Origin: Lachnoclostridium sp. Marseille-P6806
GTDB taxonomy: Bacteria > Bacillota > Clostridia > Lachnospirales > Lachnospiraceae
Direction of reading: 5' to 3'
DNA length: 64,000 bases
Assembly: GCF_900625025.1 (NCBI RefSeq)
Contig: NZ_LR130574.1
Span: forward strand, 310,001-374,000
Shown here: in pieces, positions 46,132-54,126 of the stretch
How the letters are laid out: each line of letters opens with the position of its first letter
Numbering within the stretch: the stretch's first letter is position 1
Program-made: the position numbers and the translations under genes
Notes under the pieces: model-generated
What the model was told of the DNA's origin: nothing
The model's database searches: none
Seen by the model: the letters and a program-made list of their open reading frames with translations, nothing else

Positions 46132-46315
46132 AAATCCCCCGTAGCAAGCCACAAGGCATCATCCAGCTTGTTTCTGATTGCAACTTTCAAATCATACTCA
46201 TCTCAGATCTTCTCAAAATCAACACCTGATTGTTCCCTGATCTTTGCGTTCAATTCCCTCCATTCATTCCCTCTGTAATCAGATCGCACATCAGGTCTCA
46301 TATCATGACTCGATT

Positions 46316-47914
46316 TCAAAGCCGGAACAGCGTGCTCAGAATCCCGCGCCCGAGGCTCGCGCCGAGATTTCCTCCGAGCGTCTTGCCGAACGAGCCGAAT
46401 TTCTTTCCCATCTGCTTGCCGACTTCACGTCCCACCGTGCCCGTAACCGAGCTTGCGATGTTCTTGGCCGCCCGCTTTTTCGCGGTCTGTCCTTTCTTTT
46501 CCTCCCGTTCCTCGTCCCGCTTTTTCTTTTCCTCTTTCTTGGCCGCTGCTGCGGCCTCCTGCTTTCTCTGCTTCTCCGCCGCCTGTTCGGCTGCCGCGCG
46601 CTCGGCCTCCGCCGCCTCCAGCGCGCCCTTTCTCTGCAGCAGCTCGTAGGCGGACTCCGGATCGACGGGGCTTGCATACTTGCTGTACAGAATGCTTCCC
46701 CGGATCACACCCTCTCTCGCCTGCTCATCGACCGGCCCGATCTGAGACTGGGGCGGGAAGACTGCAATCTTCTCGGAAATTCCCGGCATCCCCTGTTCGT
46801 CGAGGAACGAAACGACCGCTTCGCCCGTGCCGAGCGTCAGAATCGTCTCATAGCTGTCAAACGACGGGTTCTCACGGAAAGATTCCGCCGCGGCCCTGAC
46901 CGTTTTTTTCTCCGCCGGCGTATAGGCTCTCAGCCCGTGCTCGATCCGGTTGCCGAGCTGCGCCAGAACATCATCCGGAATGTCGCGCGGGTTCTGCGTC
47001 GCAAAATAAATTCCCACACCCTTGGAGCGGATCAGCTTCACCACCTGAATGATCTTCTGGAGAAGCTCCTTTGACGCGTCATGAAACAGAAGATGCGCCT
47101 CATCAAAGAAAAATACCATTTTGGGCTTATCGAGATCCCCCACCTCCGGGAGCGTCTCAAACAGCTCCGAAAGCATCCAGAGCAGGAACGTGGCATATAA
47201 TGCCGGCGAGCTGATCAGGCTCTCGGAATCCAGCACATGGATCATTCCCCGTCCGTCTGCTCCCAGCGCGAACCAGTCGGTGATGCTCAGCGCCGGCTCC
47301 CCGAAAAACCGGTCGCCGCCATCCATCTCCAGTCTTGTGACCGCACGCATGATCGCCGCCACGGAGGCGCCGGAAATGTTTCCGTAATCCGCCCGGTAAT
47401 CCTGCGCATTCTCGCTGATGTAATTCAGCATCGCTTTCAGATCTTTCGTATCAATCAACAGAAGATTCCCGTCGTCCGCAATTCTGAACGCAATCGCGAG
47501 AATCTGGGACTGAATGTCATTCAGACCGAGAATACGCGCCAGCAGAAGCGGCCCCATTTCCGAGATCGTCGTGCGCAGCGGCATCCCCATCTTCCCGTAG
47601 ATATCCCAGAACGCCACCGGGTAGGCGCGGCGGACAAACTCCGTCTCCGAAAGGCCGAAGCGCTCCATGCGCGCCCGAAGATCCCCGGTGTCCGCTCCGG
47701 GTCTGATCATTCCCGCAAGATCCCCTTTCACGTCCGCAAGGAACACCGGAACCCCCAGATCGCTGAAAGACTCCGCCAGAACCTTTACCGTAACGGTTTT
47801 CCCGGTTCCGGTCGCTCCCGCGATCAGGCCGTGCCGGTTCGCCATGCGTGGAAGAATCCCGATTTCTCTGCCATCCTCTGTTTTTCCTGCCAGAATCATA
47901 CCGTTCTTTAACAT
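46316..47914 (-). CDS. HerA-type ATPase (DUF853 family)
   Basis: A 532-aa P-loop ATPase. It has Walker A GATGTGKTVTVKVLAE near residue 33, Walker B FFFDEAHLLF near 260, and TQNPRDIPDDVLAQLGNRIEHG near 306, as in the YjgR/DUF853 branch. The C-terminus is a Lys/Glu/Ala-rich coiled coil (near 425-480) followed by GREVGKQMGKKFGSFGKTLG. These cytoplasmic ATPases resemble FtsK/HerA DNA pumps, but their role is not established. The start is ATG at 47914 with GGAGG six bases before, inside the leader element. An extended -10 (TGTTATAAT) lies at about 47992-48000. Confidence 0.9.
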   Translation of the reverse strand: MLKNGMILAGKTEDGREIGILPRMANRHGLIAGATGTGKTVTVKVLAESFSDLGVPVFLADVKGDLAGMIRPGADTGDLRARMERFGLSETEFVRRAYPVAFWDIYGKMGMPLRTTISEMGPLLLARILGLNDIQSQILAIAFRIADDGNLLLIDTKDLKAMLNYISENAQDYRADYGNISGASVAAIMRAVTRLEMDGGDRFFGEPALSITDWFALGADGRGMIHVLDSESLISSPALYATFLLWMLSELFETLPEVGDLDKPKMVFFFDEAHLLFHDASKELLQKIIQVVKLIRSKGVGIYFATQNPRDIPDDVLAQLGNRIEHGLRAYTPAEKKTVRAAAESFRENPSFDSYETILTLGTGEAVVSFLDEQGMPGISEKIAVFPPQSQIGPVDEQAREGVIRGSILYSKYASPVDPESAYELLQRKGALEAAEAERAAAEQAAEKQRKQEAAAAAKKEEKKKRDEEREEKKGQTAKKRAAKNIASSVTGTVGREVGKQMGKKFGSFGKTLGGNLGASLGRGILSTLFRL

Positions 47915-47924
47915 AAAATTCCTC

Positions 47925-47960
47925 CATGCCGAAGCGCTTCCCAGCGAGGCGCGTGCCGCC
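47925..47960 (-). repeat. Dispersed leader element, copy upstream of the HerA-type gene
   Basis: CATGCCGAAGCGCTTCCCAG followed by CGAGGCGCGTGCCG (plus-strand reading), directly joined to the ribosome-binding site. It is the most complete copy. Confidence 0.7.
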
Positions 47961-48118
47961 TGCACTCTGCTCCGGCTTACCCATTGCTGTGATTATAACA
48001 TCAGACAGGGGACATTTCCCTCTTTTTGTGTGTTTTGCCCCCCGGCTTTTATCGCTAGAATCAGAGATATACAATAGACAGGTACCGCAGAGCAGCAGAT
48101 GCAGAACGGAGCGCCATC

Positions 48119-49165
48119 GTGAATACCTATTCCATAACCAAAGCAATGATCGAATCCGCCGTGGATCACGGCATCCGGAGCATGGAGGAGGATCCCGGCC
48201 GCAGCATCCGCCGCCTGTGCGATCTGGGCAAGCAGTTCTCAAAAAACCGATTCCAGAATGATGTGTTTGACGTCATGCAGGAGGTTCTGTCCAACGAGAA
48301 CAGCAGCTACTATGACCTCGTTGACAACACGCTGCGGAATGTCGATCACAGCGCCATCCGCATATTCGGAATGGGCTTCGGTTATTCCTCATGGGTTTAC
48401 GGCGGACGCATCATCCGCCGGCTGGAGCAGGCCGAAGGCATCGCCCTCCCTCTCACGCCCATCCTGCGCTATCAGCCGGGTCTCTCCGACGGAACTTCCC
48501 CCGAGGATATCGCACGCCTCATTCACGACGGCATGGAGCTGGGGATTTATTCGTGGTTCATCCGCGAAGTCGGACCGGCCGCAGAGAGCTATGAGCTGAT
48601 CGACATTTTCCGTTCCTATCCCGACTGCAGCTTTGTCTATCTGCGCCCCACCGGCCGCCTCACCGCGGCGCAGGTCCAGATGCTGCGGCAGTGCCGGAAC
48701 CTGATGGTCGCACTTCCCTCCACAGACCTCGAGACCGCGCTGACCGCGCTTCTCCTGCGCGATCAGAAAATTCTGTTCTCCATATCCAGTCCCTACGGCA
48801 AAAATACAGGCCGCCTCGATTTCGAAACTTCGATGAGGCATGTGATCGGAACAGAAGCGCCGATCTTTCTGCCCGTGGCGGAGGACGGCACGCCGCAGGA
48901 GGATATTGATGCCTCCGAAAAGCTCTGCTATCAGTCCCGCCTCGATCAGAAATATCCCACCTGCATCATTGATTTCTACGGCGACACCGCAGGACTCACA
49001 AATCGCATCGCGGGGCACCGGGAGCTTCTTGAGATCAGCGAGGACAGACGTGTTCTCCGTCCTTTTGCCGCCGCAGGGCGGCGCTTTCCGCTCGAGCTTC
49101 CGCTCCTTGAGGCGCTGCGGCAGGTAATGCCGGCGCTGGATGCCTCCCTCCTGACAGAGGCTTGA
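48119..49165 (+). CDS. Uncharacterised protein
   Basis: A 348-aa soluble protein I do not recognise. It starts with GTG (GGAG 7 bases upstream) and has no signal peptide or membrane segment. Notable parts are an N-terminal helical region (IESAVDHGIRSMEEDPGRSI), GMGFGYSSWVYGGRIIRRL near residue 85, VYLRPTGRLTAAQVQMLRQC near 175 and YPTCIIDFYGDTAGLTNRIA near 283. The middle looks like an alpha/beta fold with a radical-SAM-like barrel feel but no CxxxCxxC, so I do not assign it. It is divergent from the HerA-type gene and convergent with the response regulator, 11 bases between stops. Confidence 0.75.
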   Translation: MNTYSITKAMIESAVDHGIRSMEEDPGRSIRRLCDLGKQFSKNRFQNDVFDVMQEVLSNENSSYYDLVDNTLRNVDHSAIRIFGMGFGYSSWVYGGRIIRRLEQAEGIALPLTPILRYQPGLSDGTSPEDIARLIHDGMELGIYSWFIREVGPAAESYELIDIFRSYPDCSFVYLRPTGRLTAAQVQMLRQCRNLMVALPSTDLETALTALLLRDQKILFSISSPYGKNTGRLDFETSMRHVIGTEAPIFLPVAEDGTPQEDIDASEKLCYQSRLDQKYPTCIIDFYGDTAGLTNRIAGHRELLEISEDRRVLRPFAAAGRRFPLELPLLEALRQVMPALDASLLTEA

Positions 49166-49176
49166 AGCGCGCCCCT

Positions 49177-49824
49177 CTATTCTTCCCTGCCGTCGATATT
49201 TTCCCCGCCGATAACGAGCCCGCTCACCCTCGCCCTGATCGAGAGCTCCGTCCGGTTCCGCAGCCCTGTTTTCTGCAGCATATGAGAAATATGGCTCTTC
49301 ACGGTCGAGATATCGACGCACAGCTTCTCAGCGATCTCGCCGTTCGAGGCCCCGGTCGTCATTTCCCGGAGAACCTCAATTTCCCTCTCCGTCAGCTCAC
49401 TGCTCCTCGCACAGCCCAGCATCAACTCCGGAGGGCAATCCGGATAAACCGATTCTCCTGCCATCGTCCGGTCCATCACCTCCAGCAGCGGCTCCGCGCT
49501 GACCTCCTTGTACCAGAAGCTGTCCACGCCGGCCTCTCTCGCCCGCCGGATATAAGACACCTCGGGCATGGAGGTCACGATGATGATCTTCGTCTCCGGA
49601 CTCACTTTTTTGATGCGCTTCGCTTCGTCAATTCCGTTCGAGCCGTCGCCCATCACCACATCCATCAGAATCAGATCAACCTTATATTTTGTACAGTAAA
49701 TATTGGTCACACCCGCCGTATCCAGCGAAAACAGCAGACGATAGCGCTCTGACGAGCCGATGATCAGTTCAAACAGACGTCTTGGAATTTTCTGATCATC
49801 CACCACAATTACCTGATAAGCCAT
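49177..49824 (-). CDS. Response regulator, NarL/LuxR type
   Basis: A 215-aa regulator. The receiver (1-120) has VVDDQ acidic residues 9-10, phospho-Asp55 in LILMDVVMG, Thr/Ser in IVTSMP and Lys near 107. The LuxR helix-turn-helix (about 143-205) shows LTEREIEVLREMTTGASNGEIA and VDISTVKSHISHMLQKTGL. The partners are the sensor kinase and the 7TM protein encoded upstream. The start has AGGGA five bases before, within a leader element. Confidence 0.93.
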   Translation of the reverse strand: MAYQVIVVDDQKIPRRLFELIIGSSERYRLLFSLDTAGVTNIYCTKYKVDLILMDVVMGDGSNGIDEAKRIKKVSPETKIIIVTSMPEVSYIRRAREAGVDSFWYKEVSAEPLLEVMDRTMAGESVYPDCPPELMLGCARSSELTEREIEVLREMTTGASNGEIAEKLCVDISTVKSHISHMLQKTGLRNRTELSIRARVSGLVIGGENIDGREE

Positions 49825-49835
49825 ACTAATCCCTC

Positions 49836-49970
49836 ATGCCGAAGCGTTTCCAGCGAGACACGAGCCGTAAAAACGCTCTGCGCCGGCAGTTTTACGGCTG
49901 CGATAGAGGCAATTTGAGCTTCAGCGCAAATTGCCGTGTAAAAATCAGCGCACCAGCGTGATTTTTACAC
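49836..49970 (-). promoter_or_regulatory. Leader element plus three consecutive hairpins between kinase and response regulator genes
   Basis: The leader core CATGCCGAAGCGTTTCCAGC (from 49836) is followed by three inverted repeats. 49863-49872 pairs with 49890-49899 (AGCCGTAAAA, inner CTGC/GCAG). 49908-49916 pairs with 49927-49935 (GGCAATTTG, inner GC/GC). 49936-49947 pairs with 49959-49970 (GTGTAAAAATCA, inner CGC/GCG). Each closes on a four-base loop. They fill almost the whole intergenic space, so the regulator mRNA leader would be highly structured. Confidence 0.65.
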
Positions 49971-49975
49971 TATTC

Positions 49976-51244
49976 TCACCCATCCCGGGGCAGAAAAAGC
50001 CTCAGCACAAATCTCGGCTGACTCTCCACCTGCATCGCTCCTCCGGCCGCCTCTACTGCGGCGCGGAGATTGCCCAGTCCTCCTCCCTCCCGGATCTCCT
50101 GCTCCGGCGGCGCGCCGCCATTCATAAACGTCACAAGATATCGTTTTTCCTCACGGCGGACATGGATGTTCAGCCGGTCGCCGGCCGCATGGCGGAACGT
50201 ATTGGTGATGCACTCGCCCATCGCCACCCGCATAATGCGCATCCATACGGGTTCTTCCGGCAGCTCTCCGACACAGCGGATGCTGACCCCGATATCCTCC
50301 GCCGCACGGAAGATGGAACGGTAGCCGCTCTCCTGTTCTCCTCCGTCGTCCGACCGCAGCAGACGGAACTCGCTGACCCACAGCTTCCGGATCAGCTCTG
50401 CGTCCTCCCCGTATTCAGCCTCCTGCAACAGATACCGGCGGGTTGCGAGCAGAATATTGCCCAGATTGTCATGAATCTCTATTTTTGCGCGGAGCGTCTC
50501 TTTCTCAATTGTCAGCCGGCCGATATCCTCACTGAAACGCCGGAGCCGCTTCCGTATCTTTTCCAGCTCCTCATTCTGCTCTCTCCGCTTCTGCTGCAGC
50601 TCCTGCTCTCTTGTGACGTCAGACGCGATGAGCTCATAGATGCGCCGTCCCTCCAGCGCCCGTTCCGCGCGGGCAAAAAGAAACACCCTGCCATCCGGCA
50701 GCGGAAGAAGCAGGCGTCCGCCATCCCGGACGCTGCGGCTTCTCACCACATCCCAGAACAGCTCGCCGTCGGCAAGCGTCTTTCCCGTAAGGCTCCGGCA
50801 GATTTCCTCCATCCGCCCGTTGACCATCTTGGTGCGTCCCCCCGCCCAGTAATAGCAAAGGCCCGTGGGCAGAATATCCACGGCCTCCTTGACCGAAGCC
50901 GGGTCAATATGCCTCTGCTGCCACCGCACAGTCTCCCAGAGAGAAACCGCCTGATACAGCGAGAGAAAAAGAAACGCCGCAAGCGCTCCGGAAACCGGAA
51001 GCGTCCCGATGGCCGCCGCGAGAGGCCGATACTGCGGCACCCCTTGCCGCGCGCGGGAGAGCAGAATCAGAAGCTCCCCCAGAAAGCAGGACAGCAAAAG
51101 AGGAAGCACGGCGGCCGCCACACGCAGAGCCCGGCGCTTCTGCTGAATGCAGCAGAGGATCATATAGAATCCGGAAAAGCCAAGGAGCACCGCCCAGAGC
51201 ATGAGAAAGCCGTCTCCCAGCGGGCGAAGATTTACGAGACGCAT
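49976..51244 (-). CDS. Sensor histidine kinase with 4-TM N-terminus
   Basis: A 422-aa protein. Four hydrophobic helices (about residues 12-135; FLMLWAVLLGFSGFYMILCC, VAAAVLPLLLSCFLGELLIL) are followed by a PAS-like region (about 145-230) and a coiled coil. The kinase core begins with LRAKIEIHDNLGNILLATRRYL, where the His of IHDNLGN fits the NarX/DesK-type phospho-acceptor. The HATPase end has GECITNTFRHAAGD and GGGLGNLRAAVEAAGG. It should phosphorylate the LuxR-type regulator next to it. The start is ATG at 51244 (GGAGG six bases upstream), overlapping the 7TM gene by 13 bases. Confidence 0.87.
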   Translation of the reverse strand: MRLVNLRPLGDGFLMLWAVLLGFSGFYMILCCIQQKRRALRVAAAVLPLLLSCFLGELLILLSRARQGVPQYRPLAAAIGTLPVSGALAAFLFLSLYQAVSLWETVRWQQRHIDPASVKEAVDILPTGLCYYWAGGRTKMVNGRMEEICRSLTGKTLADGELFWDVVRSRSVRDGGRLLLPLPDGRVFLFARAERALEGRRIYELIASDVTREQELQQKRREQNEELEKIRKRLRRFSEDIGRLTIEKETLRAKIEIHDNLGNILLATRRYLLQEAEYGEDAELIRKLWVSEFRLLRSDDGGEQESGYRSIFRAAEDIGVSIRCVGELPEEPVWMRIMRVAMGECITNTFRHAAGDRLNIHVRREEKRYLVTFMNGGAPPEQEIREGGGLGNLRAAVEAAGGAMQVESQPRFVLRLFLPRDG

Positions 51245-52914
51245 ATCCCGCCTCCCTCCTGCACCGCCCGGTGCGGAAGACGAAGCCGGACATACAGCGT
51301 GTCCTCCTCCCGGCCCGCCAGCACAATTCCTCCAGGAACGCCGCAGCAAAGCAGCTCCTCGGGCGGCTCTCCCCTTTCATACTCCCGCAGGCCGAGCTCC
51401 AGCCGCAGGCTGAGCCCATCGTCCCCGCCGAGCACCGCAAACGCGGCCGAGAGGCAGAACATATACCTCTCGATCACCTGCTCGAAAAATTCATAGCAAA
51501 GCAGAATGTCTCCGGCCGACTCCATCTGCTCTCCGTCCGCCCGCACATCGCAGACCGCTCCGGTCAGCGCGAGGCTCTCCATGGACTCCCGCAGCGCGTA
51601 ATACAGCTCCTGTGTGCTGAGCCTGCCATCGTCTCTGGGAAGGAGCTGCAGATTGGCCCGCCGCTTGACATAGGTTCCCAGAATCATTGCCGCTTTGAGC
51701 TGCCCGCGAAAGGCCTCTCCGCTTTCCGCCGGAGCAGAGAACAGAGTCTCAATCCTGTCTCTTCTGCTCTGCGTCACCCGCTCGATCTCCCCCAGTATCC
51801 GCGCCTGCGTCTCATTGCGGAGGCGCTGCTCTTTCAGACGGTTCTCCGCCTCTGCCAGCACATTTTCCTCCGCAAGACGCTGCCCTGATTCCATGAGCTG
51901 TTCATTAATCCTCGCGATATTCGAGATATCGTCAATCCAGCTCACCGTGCCGCCGCGTATCCTGCGCCTCTGCAGCCGTTCCCCCGCGCCGGCCCCCTCT
52001 TTTTCCTCATCGTCGTGCAGAGCGGCCGCCTGCGAGCGGAGCACCGCACGGCCGTCTTTCCCGCGGATCACCGCACGGATCCCGGCAATATCAAACAGCT
52101 CGCCGTAGCCCGAGTTTGACGGTACCAGTCCGATCTGTATACAGCTCTCCCACATCACGGCGAACGTGAAGCAGAACAGCTCCTGCATATGAAACAGTTT
52201 CCGGCCGCCGACGCGAAGAAATCCCCCGGCCAGAGGGCTCCGCATGGCCAGCACAAAAATCATCCCGACCGGAAGCATCGGGATCCACGAAAATTTCCGG
52301 CACTGCACAAGGCGGCAGCGCTCAAGGATGACAAGGAGGGAAAATACCTCCGTCAGTATGATCCAGAGCATGACCGGGCCGTACAGAACCCCTCCGCGGT
52401 ACTCATTGTACCAGTTCCGGAAGCCGTTATAAAAAACAAACATTTTCTGGTGTGCATCATTGAGGAGAATAACGACGATCAGAAAAAGATCAAGAAAGGC
52501 AGAAAAAACACAGAAACAGCGCAGAAAGCGGTCAAAGCGGGCATCTCCCCTGCCTCCGATCCGGTATGCCGCAAAGGCGGACAGCAGCGGGATCAGCAGA
52601 TACGGAATATAGTCCGCATACCAGAGATACCGGGGGAGCACCCTCAGGTTCACAAAAAAGATATCACGGGACATCCGGAGAAGAAACAGAAGAAACATGA
52701 GCCCCGAGACCGCAAGCAGGCAACGGCGCACGCCGGTCATGATGATGCGCCTCTGCAGTGTAAGAGCCCATGCAATGACAAGACAGCCGAAAACGGCATC
52801 GGAAACCCGTGGAAAAAGCAGAGCGTTCCGAAGCCGCGAGGCCGCAGCCCCGAGACAAAATACCAGCAGAAAGCTCCCGATGACCCGTCTGCTCCTCCGG
52901 CTGATATAACCCAT
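51232..52914 (-). CDS. 7TM-sensor protein with degenerate kinase-like C-terminus
   Basis: A 560-aa protein. About seven transmembrane helices (residues 10-255) resemble the 7TM sensor region found on some Bacillota histidine kinases. A PAS-like stretch (GTVSWIDDISNIARINEQLM near 330) and a coiled coil follow. The C-terminal part (about 395-550) has kinase-like order but no clear HNLGN/HD motif, N-box (NxxxH) or G-box, so catalysis is doubtful. It overlaps the true kinase gene. A ligand-sensing pseudokinase that controls that kinase is my inference. GGAGGGGGATGG precedes the ATG. Confidence 0.75.
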   Translation of the reverse strand: MGYISRRSRRVIGSFLLVFCLGAAASRLRNALLFPRVSDAVFGCLVIAWALTLQRRIIMTGVRRCLLAVSGLMFLLFLLRMSRDIFFVNLRVLPRYLWYADYIPYLLIPLLSAFAAYRIGGRGDARFDRFLRCFCVFSAFLDLFLIVVILLNDAHQKMFVFYNGFRNWYNEYRGGVLYGPVMLWIILTEVFSLLVILERCRLVQCRKFSWIPMLPVGMIFVLAMRSPLAGGFLRVGGRKLFHMQELFCFTFAVMWESCIQIGLVPSNSGYGELFDIAGIRAVIRGKDGRAVLRSQAAALHDDEEKEGAGAGERLQRRRIRGGTVSWIDDISNIARINEQLMESGQRLAEENVLAEAENRLKEQRLRNETQARILGEIERVTQSRRDRIETLFSAPAESGEAFRGQLKAAMILGTYVKRRANLQLLPRDDGRLSTQELYYALRESMESLALTGAVCDVRADGEQMESAGDILLCYEFFEQVIERYMFCLSAAFAVLGGDDGLSLRLELGLREYERGEPPEELLCCGVPGGIVLAGREEDTLYVRLRLPHRAVQEGGGICVS

Positions 52915-52940
52915 CCATCCCCCTCCTGCCGCCGAAACGG

Positions 52941-53495
52941 TTACGGGTGTATATCCATGCCCCCTCCATGCACCGCCATCCGGAATACGATGTCTTTCAG
53001 CTTCTCCATGTATTCTCCCGCGTCCAGCTCCCTGTCATAGCCGCCGGAGAGCCAGCGGATAAGAGACCGCAGCAGCGCATCAATGATAAAGGTCAGATAA
53101 AAATTTTCCTCATTCCCCTCGGGCAGAAGATCCTTCATGAAAAATTCCGCGATCGGCCACGTCGTCTCGACGAGATAATCCTGAAAGGAATTCTGCCCCT
53201 CAATCTGCAGGGCGCAGCGGTAAAACACCCGCTCCCGGTAAAAATATTCACAGATATCCGTCAGCCAGTCCCAGCCGTTCCGGTAAGAGGACAGATCCAT
53301 CTCCCCGATGAAGCCGACATAGAATATCCAGTTCACCAGATCGTACTTGTCCCGGAAGTGATAGTAAAAGCTCTTGCGGTTGATCCCGCAGTCGTTGCAG
53401 ATATCCGACACACTGATCTTCTCAAAAGGCCGCTCGCTCATCAGCTTCTTCATCGATTCGGCCAATGCATTTTTCGTGATATTAGAATCTGACAT
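52941..53495 (-). CDS. TetR/AcrR-family regulator
   Basis: A 184-aa regulator. The helix-turn-helix is in the first 50 residues (PFEKISVSDICNDCGINRKS then FYYHFRDKYDLVNWIF). The C-terminal helical ligand/dimer domain is similar to the DhaS/TetR_C group. It lies 26 bases upstream of the 7TM gene and 39 bases after sufU, and may control the sensor operon. GAGG lies four bases before the ATG. Ligand unknown. Confidence 0.87.
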   Translation of the reverse strand: MSDSNITKNALAESMKKLMSERPFEKISVSDICNDCGINRKSFYYHFRDKYDLVNWIFYVGFIGEMDLSSYRNGWDWLTDICEYFYRERVFYRCALQIEGQNSFQDYLVETTWPIAEFFMKDLLPEGNEENFYLTFIIDALLRSLIRWLSGGYDRELDAGEYMEKLKDIVFRMAVHGGGMDIHP

Positions 53496-53534
53496 TCCGC
53501 CTCACCCTGCCCTGCCGGAACGGTTCTCCTCTCA

Positions 53535-54071
53535 TCAGGCCTTGCAGCAGCCGCTGGAACAGCCGGGCTTGCAGATCGCGGCCGCATTCGACGAACAGAC
53601 GCCGCACCCCGTCTCAGGGGACTCCGCAGCCGCTCCCTCCTCCGCATTCAGCTTCCCGATCATCTCGGACATCGTGCGCCATCCCAGAACCGCGCACTTG
53701 ACGCGGGCCGGCATATGGGCAATGTTCTGAAGCGCCGCCGACTCGTCCAGCGTCTCGATCTGCTCTCCGGTCGCGTTCCCCTTGATCATTCCCATGAAAT
53801 TTCCAGCGAGCTCCAACGCTTTTTCCTTGCTTTCGCCGATGATCAGATCGCACATCATGTCGGCAGAGGCCTGCGAAATCGCGCAGCCGCTCCCACCAAA
53901 CGCCGCATCCTCGATGATGCCGTCCTTTACGATAAGCTGAAGATGAATATCATCGCCGCAGCTCGGATTCACACCCTCGAGCACGATCGTCGGGGACGCC
54001 AGCTCCTTTTTGTGCGAGGGATGGAGATTATGCTCGTTGACAATTTCCCGATACAGTTGCTTCAGTTCCAT
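53535..54071 (-). CDS. sufU: SufU-type Fe-S assembly / sulfur-transfer protein with Cys-rich tail
   Basis: A 178-aa protein. The SufU/IscU fold (1-142) has the zinc/sulfur site Cys38, Asp40, Cys63 and Cys126 (NPSCGDD, GSGCAIS, RVKCAVLGW). SufU receives sulfur from SufS. Residues 143-178 are an unusual extension: an acidic/Ala linker, then six Cys at 156, 159, 167, 171, 175 and 176 (CGVCSS, CKPGCSSGCC). Typical SufU ends near residue 147. The tail could bind another metal or cluster (inference). It is the last gene of the suf operon, 55 bases after sufS. The ribosome-binding site (GGGG) is weak. Confidence 0.92.
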   Translation of the reverse strand: MELKQLYREIVNEHNLHPSHKKELASPTIVLEGVNPSCGDDIHLQLIVKDGIIEDAAFGGSGCAISQASADMMCDLIIGESKEKALELAGNFMGMIKGNATGEQIETLDESAALQNIAHMPARVKCAVLGWRTMSEMIGKLNAEEGAAAESPETGCGVCSSNAAAICKPGCSSGCCKA

Positions 54072-54126
54072 AAAATCAACCCCGCGGCCCGAAAAGCCGC
54101 TCTCCCGTATAACAATGACCTGATGC

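Noticed and set aside
45909-46190. Small minus-strand frame covering tRNA-Lys
   Set aside because: Its C-terminal part is only the reverse complement of the tRNA, a well-known false protein. The promoter and tRNA are on the plus strand.
48119-49165. Radical SAM or glycosyl hydrolase assignment for the orphan plus-strand gene
   Set aside because: There is no CxxxCxxC and no recognisable catalytic pair; the alpha/beta pattern alone is not enough.
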